Origin: Laccaria trichodermophora
Lineage: Eukaryota; Basidiomycota; Agaricomycetes; Agaricales; Hydnangiaceae
Reading direction: 5' to 3'
Length of the DNA: 64,000 bases
NCBI GenBank assembly: GCA_018417955.1
Contig: JACTVC010000004.1
Span: forward strand, 930,001-994,000
Positions 20,087-32,363 of this stretch are shown one piece after another. The translations under genes were made by a program, and so were the position numbers. Positions within the stretch are counted from its first letter, which is position 1. Each line of letters begins with the position of its first letter. The notes beneath the pieces are model-generated. The model saw nothing but the letters and a program-made list of their open reading frames with translations. It was not told the origin of the DNA and made no database searches.

Positions 20087-22825
20087 TCATAATGTGCTGC
20101 GTTTCCTTCTGTTATCTGCGAGAAGAGCTTCTTTTCCGCAGGAAGGTTGGAAGGCATCGCGTTTTACACGACCTGGTGTCCCTACTTCGTCTGGGAGTGA
20201 TTGTTCCCCAGAGACCTAATAGATACATCAGTAGAGCAGGATTTGACAGAGGCAACGTTAAATATGAAGGGAGATCTGACCATTGTGGAACCAATCGGTG
20301 CAGTGACATCCGTTTTGGTATTCTTCCAGAGCAACAAATGGCTTTCAAATGGTTCTTCCTGATCCTCAATCGTGGTGGCTTCAACGAATTTCACAAGGTC
20401 CATCATGTCGTTAAGGCGCATCTTCGTGCGACAAATGAAAACATCACAATTCAGTGAACCGAGGCTCAAAGAAATTAGAATTTGGCTAACGTTGATATTC
20501 TGAAGAACCATCTCATTGGTGAGCTTGGCGCTCCTTTCATAAGGAGCATCGCCGGGAATTAAAAGGTTCATCACGTCGTTCAAATAAACAAGCAACCTAT
20601 CTACTAAGTTATCTAACAGCGCGTTAGGGATCGCAGAATGAACGTACCTCCGATTTTCCGAACCCAACGGGTGCTCCAAAACTAAAATGCCTCTCCACGC
20701 CCTCTGTGCACATACCTGCGCAAAATGGGTAATTGAAATAGCACTCCCAACAAAAAGGTTAGCGGATCGCCCATGATTGGTGAGAAAATGCCTGAAAAAG
20801 TCAGGGAACTGAACGTCGTCGTTCATGCATGCTATTCGCACGTCCCAAAACCAATCGGCCTCTCGTACTATCAATTCATGGTCCCCCGAACGCCGTGACG
20901 GCGCACGTTCTATGGGACCCAATAATGTCAACCCCATGAGTGCTGCTGCAACGGGGGGTAATTTATGTTTCTGGAATCGGTGAATAAGGTACCGATCAAG
21001 GACCGACGTGTATCGAAAACATAAATCTGAACATTCTGAATTACACTAAATGATGGCCGTCAGAAGGCATGAGCGTCGTTAAACCAGGTAAATGAATATA
21101 CTCACTCGGCTGTGGAAGCGGTCCCGCAATAGCCTAAAACCATCCCACCACGAGATGAAGCCAACGACATTGTCCGAACCATTCTTAAATGATAGCAGCA
21201 AATCTGGATCATATTCTTCCAGAACCTTATCCACAGGGCCAGGATCCAGTTGATCACCGCAAATATAATGAGCTATCCAATTTTCCCTGCTGTAATCCAA
21301 TGCAACGGCTGTTCTTTTCTCGTTGGATCCATCATGAAAATCGGTGAGTGTTTGAAGACACATTCTGAGAAGGAGAGTGTGGGCTTTAGAACCGTCAGTG
21401 TACAGGTTACACGACCTACGTCGATCCATAAGAAAATCCCGAAGAGACGCATGGTAGAAATGAATGGGATTTTTATCAGAAACAGGGATGTGAACGATGG
21501 AGTGCAAGTCCCAAAAGGTCATTGTAATATCCTCGGGTTCGAGTCGGAGAAGTGCCTGGAGGAATTCAGGAGTCGGACTTTGTTTGCCGTTTAGGTAGAA
21601 AATAGCCCCAAGTATAGAAATAGCCCTCTCTGTTTCTTCGCAAGACTTCAAGACATGGCTATAGAGCTCGTCGACTACAGCGAAAGGGTTAGTTGCAAAA
21701 CTAGACGAATCCACTGATTCACAGATATCAAGTATTAGCTGAAGCTGCGCCATTGGAATTTTTCGATCAACATCTATGAATCTGATCACTGTCGCAGCAA
21801 AAATAAATTGGCCGGATGATTTTTGCACGAGGAAAGAAATAACATCTTCTGGAGGCCACGGCCGAGGGAGAGACGACATAGAGGGGAAGCGAGTATGGCG
21901 TCGACGGAATATGTCAGCGAAACTGCTTCGAAGAAATATGGCAATGTCACGATCGGGATGGTAGGTGTCATCGAGAAACAGACGGTGGGTGATATCCGAG
22001 AGTTCGTCGTCAAAAACCGCGACAATGGCTGGCTCTGGCCTGCTCGCGATCAGGAGGTAAAGTGTTGGCAAAGAGGACCTCAGTTGTAAAAGGGCCATCC
22101 TAAAAATACGAAGGATTTCAGCCTGGCGCTCTCCTCCATTACACTCATCGAGCCCATCTATGACAAGCAACGTTGGCCATGGTGGACTGCTCGCAGGATG
22201 GAGTGAGGCATACACCAGTGGGTTGATCACAAGACGGACCATCTGTTCAGAGAGAATGCGGTGAAAGATGGCCGGGTCTCGCTCAATCGCTCCTTCAATG
22301 AGAGGTTTAGTGGCTGGGATTGAAGTCGCAAGTTGAGAAGCGAGCGTGGCGATAAGGAAGGTCTCCCTGTTTCTCTTCGGAGCCGTCCGAGAAAAGAAGA
22401 AGCTTGCAGACAATCCTCCAAAATTATGAAAATTTTCTGCTATTTGTTGCAGAATGGCCGATTTTCCTGAGCCAGCTGGTGCACTCAGCCAGAGGATACA
22501 AGTTTTCTTGGAGTGGTCCGTAATCCAACTGGTGATGTCGCTTAATACTGCTTTCCGAGTGTCGGGATGGCATTTGGGAGCGTCATAACGTTCTTTGGAG
22601 TTGTGCATCGCGCCCGCCGCGATATTTTCATACAGCAGTTTCAATCCTGATGAAAGAAAAAAACTCAGTGACCGAATAGGACGAGATAGATGACACCCTA
22701 CCTTGAACTCCAGCACCGCTGCTGTTTGAATAAGCTGCATGTTGCCCTTCATACGCAATGGAATTTCCGTGAACAACCGTCAGGGAACCTCCTGACACAA
22801 CAACGTTCTTGGAGTGGTTAAACAT
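20087..22825 (-). CDS. NACHT NTPase, NLR-like, copy III (820 aa)
   Basis: The model is complement(20087..20215, 20308..20421, 20491..21045, 21106..22646, 22702..22825), divisible by three. Exon 1 encodes the short N-terminal module MFNHSKNVVVSGGSLTVVHG, typical of basidiomycete NACHT proteins. Exon 2 has the linker YDAPKCHPDTRKAVLSDI, Walker A (APAGSGKSAI), an LATQLA-like sensor region and Walker B (LLVIDGLDECNGGE). The C-terminal half is alpha-helical without WD40, ankyrin or TPR repeats. NACHT proteins bind and hydrolyse ATP/GTP and oligomerise; fungal NLR-like proteins act in self/non-self recognition and programmed cell death, which is only inferred here. Compared with copy IV the last exon is shifted by a small indel and stops earlier. 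A non-consensus donor (GTCACT) before the last exon is the weakest part of the model. Upstream lies the SNF2 helicase gene on the same strand. Confidence 0.8.
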
Positions 22826-23257
22826 GCAGTGACGGCGGTGTTGTCTCCGGACAACCCAGTCTACATGTCGGCGCCTGTGGCTGATAACCAACTGATAACA
22901 CCTGGATTTTTGTTACATAAGTTGACGCTTGACGTCACGATGCCGCGGGCCCTTCAAGCAATAAGTACCTTCGCGAAGCACGCTGCCTTGAGGGGCTTCC
23001 AGTGTCGAGGTAATCAGCCTGTTTTACTTCACGCATTGTCTTCGCAATTTGAAATAGCTGTCTACAAAACAATATACTAAGAATGGATCTACTAATCTAC
23101 AGTTACTCTTCAAAATCTCGTACTCTACAAAAATAGTGGCGAAGTTGGCAGTGAATTAATATTACGGGGAAGCCCATGATCGATGAGGTGAGGTGGTAAC
23201 AATTGAGCAAAAAAGGATACAAAAAAGATGGCTGTCGATGTTGGTTGAACCACCACT
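22826..23257. repeat. Spacer between NACHT III and the SNF2 gene
   Basis: Paralogous to 14425-15130, with shared ctacagttactcttcaaaatctc and ggggaagcccatgatcgatg. It holds the NACHT III promoter and the 3' flank of the helicase gene. No gene seen. Confidence 0.65.
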
Positions 23258-26200
23258 CTAACGACGAGCCAGAACTCGACCTCGAGCGTCTAAACCAAAC
23301 AAATTGGCTAAAGAGCCAGAGTCAGATACTAAGCGCCAAAGTTTACATATTGCACTCACCAAGTTCCCTGACAGTAAACTCTAAGAAATGGCAAGGTCAA
23401 TGGTTAATATCGTGCACAGGAACTTCAAAGAGATAAACTTACTGATCTTCCTCCCCGTGCCCTCTCCCAAACTTCCATCGGCGAGGGATTGCTAGAAAGA
23501 AAGGCAAATGAGAACTGGAACGGTCGAAAACATTGAAATTCAAACCTTGCGTTCTTGAATATTCAGGAGTCGATCTTCAACAGTGTCAGCGATCACGAGA
23601 CGCTGGACCTCAACCGACCGCGTCTGGCCAAGGCGATGAACGCGGTCGAAGGCTTGATCTTCAATGGCTCTTGACCAGCCTAGATCGAGCGAGATGACGT
23701 TGTTCGCTCGCGTAAGGTTAAGCCCGACACCTATAGTGGGCGCCGATTAACGGCGGAAAGGACATACAATGATCTTAGGGCTTACCTCCGCACTTGAGTG
23801 ACATCAACATCACCCGGGCCTTGTCCTTTGACATAAACACGCGAACGGCCTGATCGCGCTTATTGCGGTTCATGTCACCTTGATATCTAATGGGAAGTTA
23901 GCATTCGCCATGTGGAAAGACGAAGTGCACGACTTACTTGACGTGGATGATGCCTTTCTCTGTCAAGTAATCGGACACAAGAGAGAGGCAGCCAGTCCAT
24001 TGCGAGATAATCAAAGTCTGCAACAAGTTAATCAGCAGTGAAACCTGTCCATTGAAAGAAGAAAGCATACCTTCTCCTCCGGGCGCTTCTCAATACCCTT
24101 TATGAGAATTTCCATCATAAACTGCAAGTGAAGTGGGCCAAGTATCGGAGAAGAACAACGGTTGAACGTACCTTCATTTTAGTCGATGGCAAGAACTTTG
24201 GCATCAACCGAATGGCCTCTTCAGAAACCGGCATCTTCTTGTTGCGACCAAAGATAACCTCCTGCTCCTCGGGAGTATCTATTTCCTCATCCGAGTCCAA
24301 GACGATGGTGGCCTTGCGTTTTCCAAGTCGCCTCTTCAAAGCCAAACGGGCATCCTTCTCCTCCTCATCCTCGTCGCTCTCGACGATGAAGTCACTCATG
24401 TCGTCGTCGTCTTCATCACTTTCAAAATCGGATTCGATATCGTCGTCGTCGTCGTCGACGCGACGACGTGATTTAGACTTGAACTTTTGGACTTTCTTCG
24501 CCTTCGCCTTTCCTTTCCCTTTGAGATTCGAAATGGGTTCATCATCCGAATCAGCGACCTTTGCTTTCCTCTTCTTGAGCGGCTCGTCATCGGAGTCTAC
24601 CATCACAACGTCTTCTTCCTGTTCTCCGATGAGATTAAGGTCTGCATCAGAGGGCTCGAAGGCGACGCGGCTGAAGAGCTTCTCCTTGACAACAGCGGAT
24701 CGACATACAGGGCCTGGTGAAGCCATGTTAGCAGCAGCGAGTTAGGACTAGCAGCAATCGTACATGGTCGCTCATCAGCTTTGAATGTGGCACCATCGCC
24801 TCCTTCGACTTGAAGGGTATTGAGAACATCGCCTAGGCATCAAAGTCATGCGAAGTCTAGACTCGAACACGGAAAATGCTTACAGATGCATTTGCGACAG
24901 AAGATGTGAGTGCAAGGCGTGATGACGGCATCATCCAGATTATCATAGCAAATGGGACAGTCTTCGTCCTCAAGAGCAGCGTCGGCAGACTACATTGACA
25001 AGACTCAATAAAACAACCACGACCAACATTCACGACACATACCTCTTTTTCGGCAGCCATCCGTTTCAAGGTCATTTCCCTGAACTTTTCCTTCATCTTC
25101 GTCACGAACTCGGGTGACACCAGACGTCTCGCGCGGGAAAGCTCTGTGGCGAGCTCAGGTTTGGAGCTGTCGACCTCATCCGGATGGACGAACGCTACTC
25201 CGTCTTCTTGGATAAGCGACGGATGGGAGCAAAGTTGTCGAAGTCGGAGGAGAAGCACAAGGACTTGATGGTAGTTCCTTCGAGAAGAATAAGGAAGGTT
25301 TGACAGGAAGACAAGTTCACTTACTTGAGAACTGTTCCAGCTCTTAGATAGCAATTGAACTTGGCTTGTGAGCGGGCCTCAACCTGGAACAAACATCACT
25401 GTCAAAAATGCATAATCTTTAGGGATAAAGGCTTACCATCGTATAGATCTCCCTCTCCTCTTGCGAAAACTCAAGCTTTACTAGCTCAACCGTCTTCTTC
25501 GGCAGCTCAACGAGGCGCTTGCCGTCCAAAAGAGAGTTCTTCATGCGACGTAGAAGGAATGAACTGAAGATAGCTTGAAGCCGAACAACTGCAAGTGTAG
25601 CTAGAGAGAAGATATCAACTATTGTTGTTTTAGTAAGAGATTCTCCGACGTACGATTTTTCTTCTCTAATAACCCAACGTGGTGGTTGAATTCAGTCCAA
25701 TCATACCAAGGCCTGATCTTGAGGAATCTCGTGTATGCATATGCATCAACAAGACTGTTGATGATGGGAGTGCTAAAGACATGTCGCTCAGCACAAGTGT
25801 CGGACATGTTACAGACTCAACGTACCCTGTCAAGCACCACCGATAGGTGCCACGGAGCTCGCTAGATGCTCGAGACTGACCTGTGAATCAAGGAGGAATA
25901 GGCAAATGTATTGTGATGGAAACTGAAAGGTAGCTAGCTTACGAGTACGTCGGTTACGAATGGCCTGAGCCTCATCAAGGACGATGCGGTAGAACTGAAC
26001 ATATGCTACATGGTCAGCATCATCGTCTAGAAAAGAGCTGGGACAACCTACGTCGATTTCGAAGAGCAGTCCCTCTATAGCCCAATCGGCGAATGCGTGA
26101 CAAGGGAGTCAATGTGGAACGTACTTTGTTTCTTCTTGGCCTTGCTTCCCCTTTGCTTACCTCCATCGTCATCGCCGGAATCGGAGACAATGAAGTCGTC

Positions 26201-28703
26201 GTTTTTCTTTTGGCGCTTCGCTTTAGCTTTCTTTTTTTGCTCCGCTTCGAAATCGGGCCACTCAAGATACATAGTCTTGGAAAACGATAGACGTCAGCTC
26301 ATCTTAAAAAGTGGATGTATGCGCGGTGCAGACTAACCGTGTAAGTAGTCAACACAACATCGTACTTCATAATCTCCGACTTTTTTCGTGGCCTTGAAGA
26401 TCCTGAGAAGATAGTGATTTAGTGTGGTGGGCTATATGCAAAAAGTACTACAGACCGTGATAGATCAGACACTTCAGTTCGCAGTTAGTCTTGAGGTCGA
26501 TCTCCATCTTCCATTGATCAAGCAGCGCCGTGGGTGCGACGATCAGAGTCGTCTTGCAGATCGGATCCGTCGACTGATTCTTCACGATGACGGCAATCCT
26601 GATTGTGAGAAACATCAACAACAGACCAATTCAAAATAAGAACGCGCATACATCTGGATCGTCTGCAAGATGAGGTGTCAGCGAGGGGCGTGAGGAATAA
26701 ATGGCCTAGACTAACCTTTCCAAGACCCATGTCGTCGCCTAAACAGCCGCCCTTGAAGTAGCTCAGCTCTTTGTCGAGCATCCACGCAGCACCGATGGTC
26801 TGATGTGGCATTAAGGCAACTTCCATCCCCGGCAAGAGGTCGTATTGCGATGACAAGCCAAGTCGTTCAAGCGCCTTGTCGACGCTTGCATTTCCATCGA
26901 ATTGTTCTGCGTTTCCAGCTTCGAGTAGGAATTTGTCGATGCTGGAAGATAAAATCATTAGTCTATAGTAACAACAGAGAGTTAGGGCATCGAGAAACGC
27001 ACTCATCAGCCTTGGCTTGAGGTCCAACGTAAAGATCGCGGCCTCGACCATGAAAATCCCCATTATCGTCCACGTGGTCAGCGCGGATGGGAGCTAGAGC
27101 TTTGATACCCACACGCGCAAAGAGATCGTCAGCGATCGCCGGCGCCATTTCTTCGTCGCTGTCCCAATGCGAGTAGGGTGCATGCGCAGCTTGACTGGTT
27201 GTAGCTAGCGTTGGACCTGGCGGAAGCGTGACATTGGATCCCGATGCGACTGGTTGTTGTGGCTTATATTCATAGAACGCATTTTCGGCAACCACGGGGA
27301 AAGGCTTCCGTTCGACAGAGACGGGTTTGGAGTCGACTGCGGGCCAAGCGTCCGCATTTGAGAAAAGGACGAAAGGCTTCCTTTCGGTTTTGGCTACTTG
27401 TTTATCGAACGGTTGGGGAAGCATGTCGTTGTCGCGAGAACCAGGGAAGGGGTGTGAAAAGATGTTTTCTGATTTTGTCGGGGAGTGCAACGACGCCATA
27501 GAATGTGTCCTTTTTAAAGGAGACATCGAGGGGATGGCTGCGTTGTACTCAGCTTTGAGCATGTTGAGCGTCTCTAGTTCCTGCATATACCCGCTCATCC
27601 TTGTCAAGTCCGCCTTTGACTTCTTGGTTTTGCGCTTGATGCGGTCGTGAGACGTCTGTACCGCTGCGATTTGGGCCTGTACCTCCTGTAAACGAGCGCG
27701 TATTTCCTGGATGTCTAGAGGCGGTGGAACAGCGCGAGAGGTAGGCAGTTCAGATGCTGTGAAGGTGTTGGAGCGAGGGGCAAGGGGTGTTTTGGGTGTT
27801 GGCTCGGTCTTGAGCTTTTTGATGGAAACCGGTTTGTCACTTGACAAATTTCCGAGCACACCAAAGGCCGTATCCGTTAGGCGCTTGCGAGGAATCGTCG
27901 ACTCCTCTAGCTCCGGCTTGATGCGGACCAAACCAGAGGAACGTCTGCTGGTGGTTCTAGACGCATGAGAGGGCAACAAAGACGCGGTAGGCTCTCGTTT
28001 GACTGGAGTGGATGATGATTCAGGTGTGTGGCCCTGCTGACTTGGTTTAGCACGGAAGGAAGAAGGGGAGATTTGAACAAACGCACAACATGTGTTGTTT
28101 GCGGCGCTCTCAATTTAGCTTTAATGCGCGCCAATCTGTTCTTAGCGTGAGTCGCGTGGGATTCAATATGTTTCTACGCGTGACGATGCACAACATTGTA
28201 TGAGTTGCATCCTTTATTGAGTTTATAGAAAGACTTACCCTGTATTCAAGCAATGATCCGAAGCCTTCGCGACGTCCTCCATCATGCGTTTTGACGCGTT
28301 TTCCCAGCGATATGGTCTCGTTATTGCAGCCTTTTTCCAAACAGGTAAGGAAGCCAACTAAAAGTTACGCGACATCACAATGGAGAAAAGTAAATTCAAT
28401 AAGCAAATGGGCTTACACCCATGTTTGGGTTGCAATATGACCCGAAACTAGTTGCATATGAGTTACGGTTGTTAAAGATGTTAAAAGACTGGGCCTCACG
28501 TTATCGTCGTGGGGGTACAGCACCAGATGGAGCTTGAGCTCTTCAAGATAACACTTTGGGATCACAGAGACCTTTGGGGATTAAATTAGTACCACGTCAG
28601 AAACACGCGATGACCCTGAAAGGCAACAACCAAGACTCACGGGAGCGCTGGCAGGAAGCGCCAACTGATCTTTAGCGAGACGAATAAGATCACTGTCAGC
28701 CAT
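23258..28703 (-). CDS. SNF2-family ATPase with RING finger (ULS1/RAD16-like)
   Basis: A minus-strand gene with roughly 20 short exons. Start ATG at 28703 (MADSDLIRLAKDQLALP), stop TAG at 23258-23260 after GLDARGRVLARR. Order of domains: a Ser/Pro-rich N-terminus (27000-28130); the helicase ATP-binding half with GCLGDDMGLGK, TTLIVAPTALLDQWK, MKYDVVLTTYT, LDEAQAIRNR and a CLTGTPI-type motif; a RING finger (CPIC...CTHIFCRKC...CPVC, the last pair restored by splicing at about 24720-24770); an acidic linker with two SUMO-interaction-like motifs (VVMVDSDDE, TIVLDSDEE); and the helicase C-terminal half with VSDYLTEKG, GGVGLNLT and [14 protein letters not shown] inserted in an SNF2 ATPase plus SIMs is the design of Uls1-type SUMO-targeted ubiquitin ligases/translocases acting on chromatin. 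All motifs read in frame, so it appears functional. A deleted duplicate lies at 15.1-17.3 kb. Confidence 0.88.
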
Positions 28704-29600
28704 GACGGCCGGGTGAGGGAGGGAGCAGTAGAAAGGATTGTAGTGGGGAGAAAGAGAATGGGGACAAAAAGGAGGGCGCGTCGCGATGCGGAGTTTAAGA
28801 CGCGTCGGTCACTTCCCACGCCAATGTGACTTAATCACCTGTGCGTGACACGTCACCACATCCTCCAACTTGCCTTCTGCTTGCTTTGCCTTGCCTGGGC
28901 AAAAAAAAAATGAGCCACAGGCCATGCAACGCTCTTCTTCTCGCACAACCTCCAAAAAGAACTGGAAATTTTGAAACGTCATCACAAAAATCAGTCGATC
29001 ACAGTTTCAGGGTCTATTGAGATGCCCCTGCACCCCCAAATGTAGAAATGCCGACAATCAGGTCTGAAACGTTCCTCGGTTCCGCCCCTGCTAAGGATTG
29101 GCTGTAAACATGACCCTCACACCCCGATTTGGGCAAGGAACTCCTTCGTCTCCCAACTTTTCGTTCAGCGTGTCTTGGCTGTGTTTCACGGCTCTCTGAG
29201 TCAGATTGCTCTCCGGATACGCGTCACGTACAGATCCCTATTGTCTCTCACCACCTTGCTCTAATATTGACCTGAATGCACCCTCAGAGGGGTCCAGCAA
29301 TTGCTGGCCCCACAGGGGCCCCAGAACTTCGGGAAAGGCCATGTACTGTCGATCCGGGGTGAAAAGCTATGAAGGTGATGGGATAGGATGGATCGGCTGA
29401 GGAGAGCTGCTTTTGAAAAGACTTGGTCTAGAGGTTCACGAGAAACCTCGATGACCTGACAAAGGCATTATTTCACGAGCAACTCGGAGTGTAGGGCACT
29501 TAAATACCGTAACGTGGAAACCCCCAGAGGAATACGCCATCATATTTTACATTGTTTTCGAACGCCAGACCTTTGGTAGGAGTGCGTCTAGGTAAGCTGA
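28704..29600. other. Helicase promoter and intergenic DNA
   Basis: Upstream region of the SNF2 gene. 28795-28860 is shared with 18600-18660. I see no gene between 28870 and 29600. Confidence 0.5.
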
Positions 29601-30330
29601 AGAAGCCTCAGCAGAAATCGTTGACCAGATGAAATAGCATACGGACGTTGACCACACAGACATCAGAATCTGCTGCCTTGGCCGTCTCCAAGGTTCGAGT
29701 GAAAATAAAGGGGCTGCTGTAACTAGACGATGTTAGCGCAACGTCGAGCGACATACACAGGCGAATACTTTACTACCACCATCTCGGATACACCTGTATT
29801 TAAAAGAGATCAGTGAAGATGAACATGTAACGCTACAAAATAACTGCCAACCCCGTCAGATTTACTCATCCTGTATTGCTCCAATGGCATGCGACTCGTC
29901 TCGAGCAGCAAGATATGCTGGGCGCGTGTGGCGCATGCAAGGTGTTGAACCGTTGCCGCTTGCGAACCCAATTCCTCTCCTGCAAAGAGCTCAAGTCAAT
30001 CCGCGCTAGTATGATACAACTCTCGTATGACTTACCTTCTTCCATGACGATAACAGCCTTGCCCTTCATATCCACCAAATCAGCAGAGGGGCTACACCTT
30101 TTCGAAAACAGAATTCCATCGATGTATCAAGAACTGTAAGGAAGCAATGTTCAGTTTTACATGTAGAAATCTGCTCTGCAGGCTGACGTACCTCGTGGCG
30201 CATTAAGGGGGACGAATCCAATGCCTGGCGCTCAATAACGAGCCGTGTTTGCCAGCAGTCACTATCACCGCGAAGTGGTGGTCGTTGTCGGGGTTCGCCT
30301 TGTTCTCGTTTTGGCCTCGAATGATGTATT
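29600..30330 (-). pseudogene. Decayed SDR-type oxidoreductase fragment
   Basis: Minus-strand pieces read DMKGKAVIVMEEG then GSQAATVQHLACATRAQ (30065-29900), GVSEMVVVKYSPVYV (about 29800), and FIFTRTLETAKAADSDV (about 29700). Their order and spacing resemble a short-chain dehydrogenase: the 'KGKxVIVTGxxxGxG' nucleotide-binding start, the following helix, and the 'FxFTRxLLPLL...SDVRVVNVSS' segment. The TGxxxGxG glycine motif is destroyed, no active-site YxxxK is visible, and frames are broken, so it is called a pseudogene. The upstream stretch (RLVIERQALDSSPLMRHE, about 30200) is not explained by this family. Moderate to low certainty. Confidence 0.4.
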
Positions 30331-31074
30331 AATGCGCCAAATTACGACCAAACAAAGGCTCCTGTAAAGTTCCCACCACAAATTTCCCGAATTACCACTC
30401 AAATTGCCAAGTGATACCAGAGCCGTCTAGAAGTCTTTGAAAAAAAAAAACGATCCCGAACATCAATGAATTTCAGAATGAGCGCACCGGAGGGAGGATT
30501 TGTGACCAAAGAGGAATTGAAAGTCGATTCGAGGCGAGGGCGTCATTCAAGAATCAGGTACGGCAGCGGAGAATATTTGCAAGGCCACTTTTCGTCGATT
30601 CCACAATGACCGGACCCTTTTTTTCAGGTTGGGACGGCACGAACTCCAAGGCCTACGTGTGTAGAGCACAAGTAGAGCACAAAGCGCCCAAAATGAATCG
30701 AAGAAAAATCATCAGGGTTGGCGACAGTTCCGTGCATGTAAATCTCCTTTCAGTTGGCTCTGTCCAAACTTTGGATTTGACGCTTGAGCCGCCCGACGTA
30801 TATACCGAAGCTCCACGGGCGACAGAATAAATGACTAGCATGATATTCGTAACTGATCATGCACAGTAGCTGAGGCAGTCGGAGGGTCTGCTCGAATTTT
30901 CCAAGTACTGTAGGTCGGACAACGCCAACGACTTATAAACCTTTGAAACAGATAATCAACCAGTAATGAAAGAGTCGGGAGGTTTGAGTTTGAAGAGAGT
31001 ACTATTCGACTGAGCGTCGGAAGACTTCCGCGTTTGAAAAAAAAAACACATTCAGCAGTTCCTAAACAAAAACT
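30331..31074. other. Intergenic DNA with a small open frame
   Basis: Contains a 74-codon plus-strand frame at 30606-30830 (MTGPFFSGWDGTNSKAYVCR...) of unknown meaning. No homology recognised and no exon structure evident, so it is not called as a gene. Confidence 0.4.
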
Positions 31075-31979
31075 CTACACCCTCCTCCACACAACAAGCC
31101 TTTCCCTCCCAACATGACTCGGGGAGGACTTCTCCGGTATCTTATCCAGCACTTTCACAAAATCATTCCCAAGCGGTTCCAAATAATGTTCCGGGCGCAC
31201 AAAGTAAGGCGGCCCCGACTCAATAAATTCATCAATGGGATAAACCAGCGTGATGAGGTAGCCTCCTGGCTTCACGAGCGCGGCCATTTGCCTTCCCCAG
31301 CTTACGCGAAGGGATGGGGGTATAGCGACGAAAAACCTAGGAATATTATATCAGGTTTGAGTCTTTGAGAGGGGGCGCTACAGGGTGGGTACAGACGTGT
31401 GGTCCAAGACAATGTCGAACCGCTCCTCGTCTGACACCTTAAATTGGAAGAAATCCTCGATCCTGAACTCGGTTTTGGCGGAGAGGGAGGCCGGTTGGTG
31501 TTCACGAAGTCTAGTCGATCAAAGTGAGCAGAAGCACCGAACCAATGTAGGTTTTCAAATAACTTACTTGTTGGCGACGTCAACCGCTGTTTGCGACCCA
31601 TCGAGTCCAAGCGAGTCGTACCCAAGCGCAGACGCAAAATAAAACACATCGTAACCCTGACAGAGTCAAACGTCACGTTAGATCACGAACGACGCGAAGG
31701 AGCACCCACAGAACCACATCCAGGGACAAGAGCGCGTCCTTCTCCGGGGAACTCAATTCCACTCGACTCCACTGCTTCCTTCAAAGAAGGTTGCACGTCA
31801 CCTGCATCCCAGGGAGTTACATTCTGGCGCCTGGATGTTACATCGTTATAAGAACTTAGTATGGGCAGAACGAGCCGTGAAATCGAGTGACCTCACCATG
31901 CTAGATCCCATGTAGACAGATCATTGTCCTTCACGATATTTCTGGGCGCCAATTTCTGTGGAGGTGAAGTGGTAGCCAT
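31075..31979 (-). CDS. TPMT/thiol methyltransferase-family protein
   Basis: A SAM-dependent class I methyltransferase, likely acting on thiols, halides or similar small nucleophiles in the cytosol. The model starts at ATG 31979 (MATTSPPQKLAPRNIVKDND), has several introns (donors after DLAW, near VPGCGS and after DVANK) and stops at 31077-31075. Motifs in order: WD.AW near the start; TPWDAGDVQPSLKE; the SAM-binding GRALVPGCGSGYDVFYFA; acidic LGLDGSQTAVDVA; FDIVLDHT; and the C-terminal VKPGGYLITLVYPID, GPPYFVRPEHYLEPLG and HVGRERLVVW, which are characteristic of the family. No defect seen. It shares a 385-bp upstream region with the divergent NACHT copy IV. Exact substrate unknown. Confidence 0.85.
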
Positions 31980-32363
31980 TTCAATGCGGAATGATTGGAC
32001 TTGGATTGGCTTTTATGTAGTGGAAGGTCATGCATGTCATGACTAAAAATCCGGAAGTCATTTGTCATTCATAATTAACGATCACGTGATGACTGACCTT
32101 CGTCAAATTCAGAATGAGCGACAGTAATTATAAAGATCGGCCTCGGTCAAAAGAAATATGGTGGTGAGGAGGGGGGAGGGAGGCGTACTCGAGTCGTGAT
32201 TTGAACGAACATGGATCAAGAGAGTCAGACGCGTCAAGTTTATGCCAGAGAACTGGAAGGCGTGATCACGTGCGATCGGAACACAATCCCACAATCAATT
32301 GTTATCAGTCACAGGCGCTGACATGTCGATTGGGTTGTCCGGAGACAACGCCGCAATCGCTGC

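Noticed and set aside
24115..24726. Separate acidic protein starting at MASPGPVC
   Set aside because: The Met lies in an intron; splicing joins the downstream part to the RING exon of the helicase gene.
24396..24745. Open frames opposite the acidic linker of the helicase (poly-Ser and poly-Thr)
   Set aside because: Antisense and frame-shifted shadows of the Asp/Glu/Ser-rich coding sequence.
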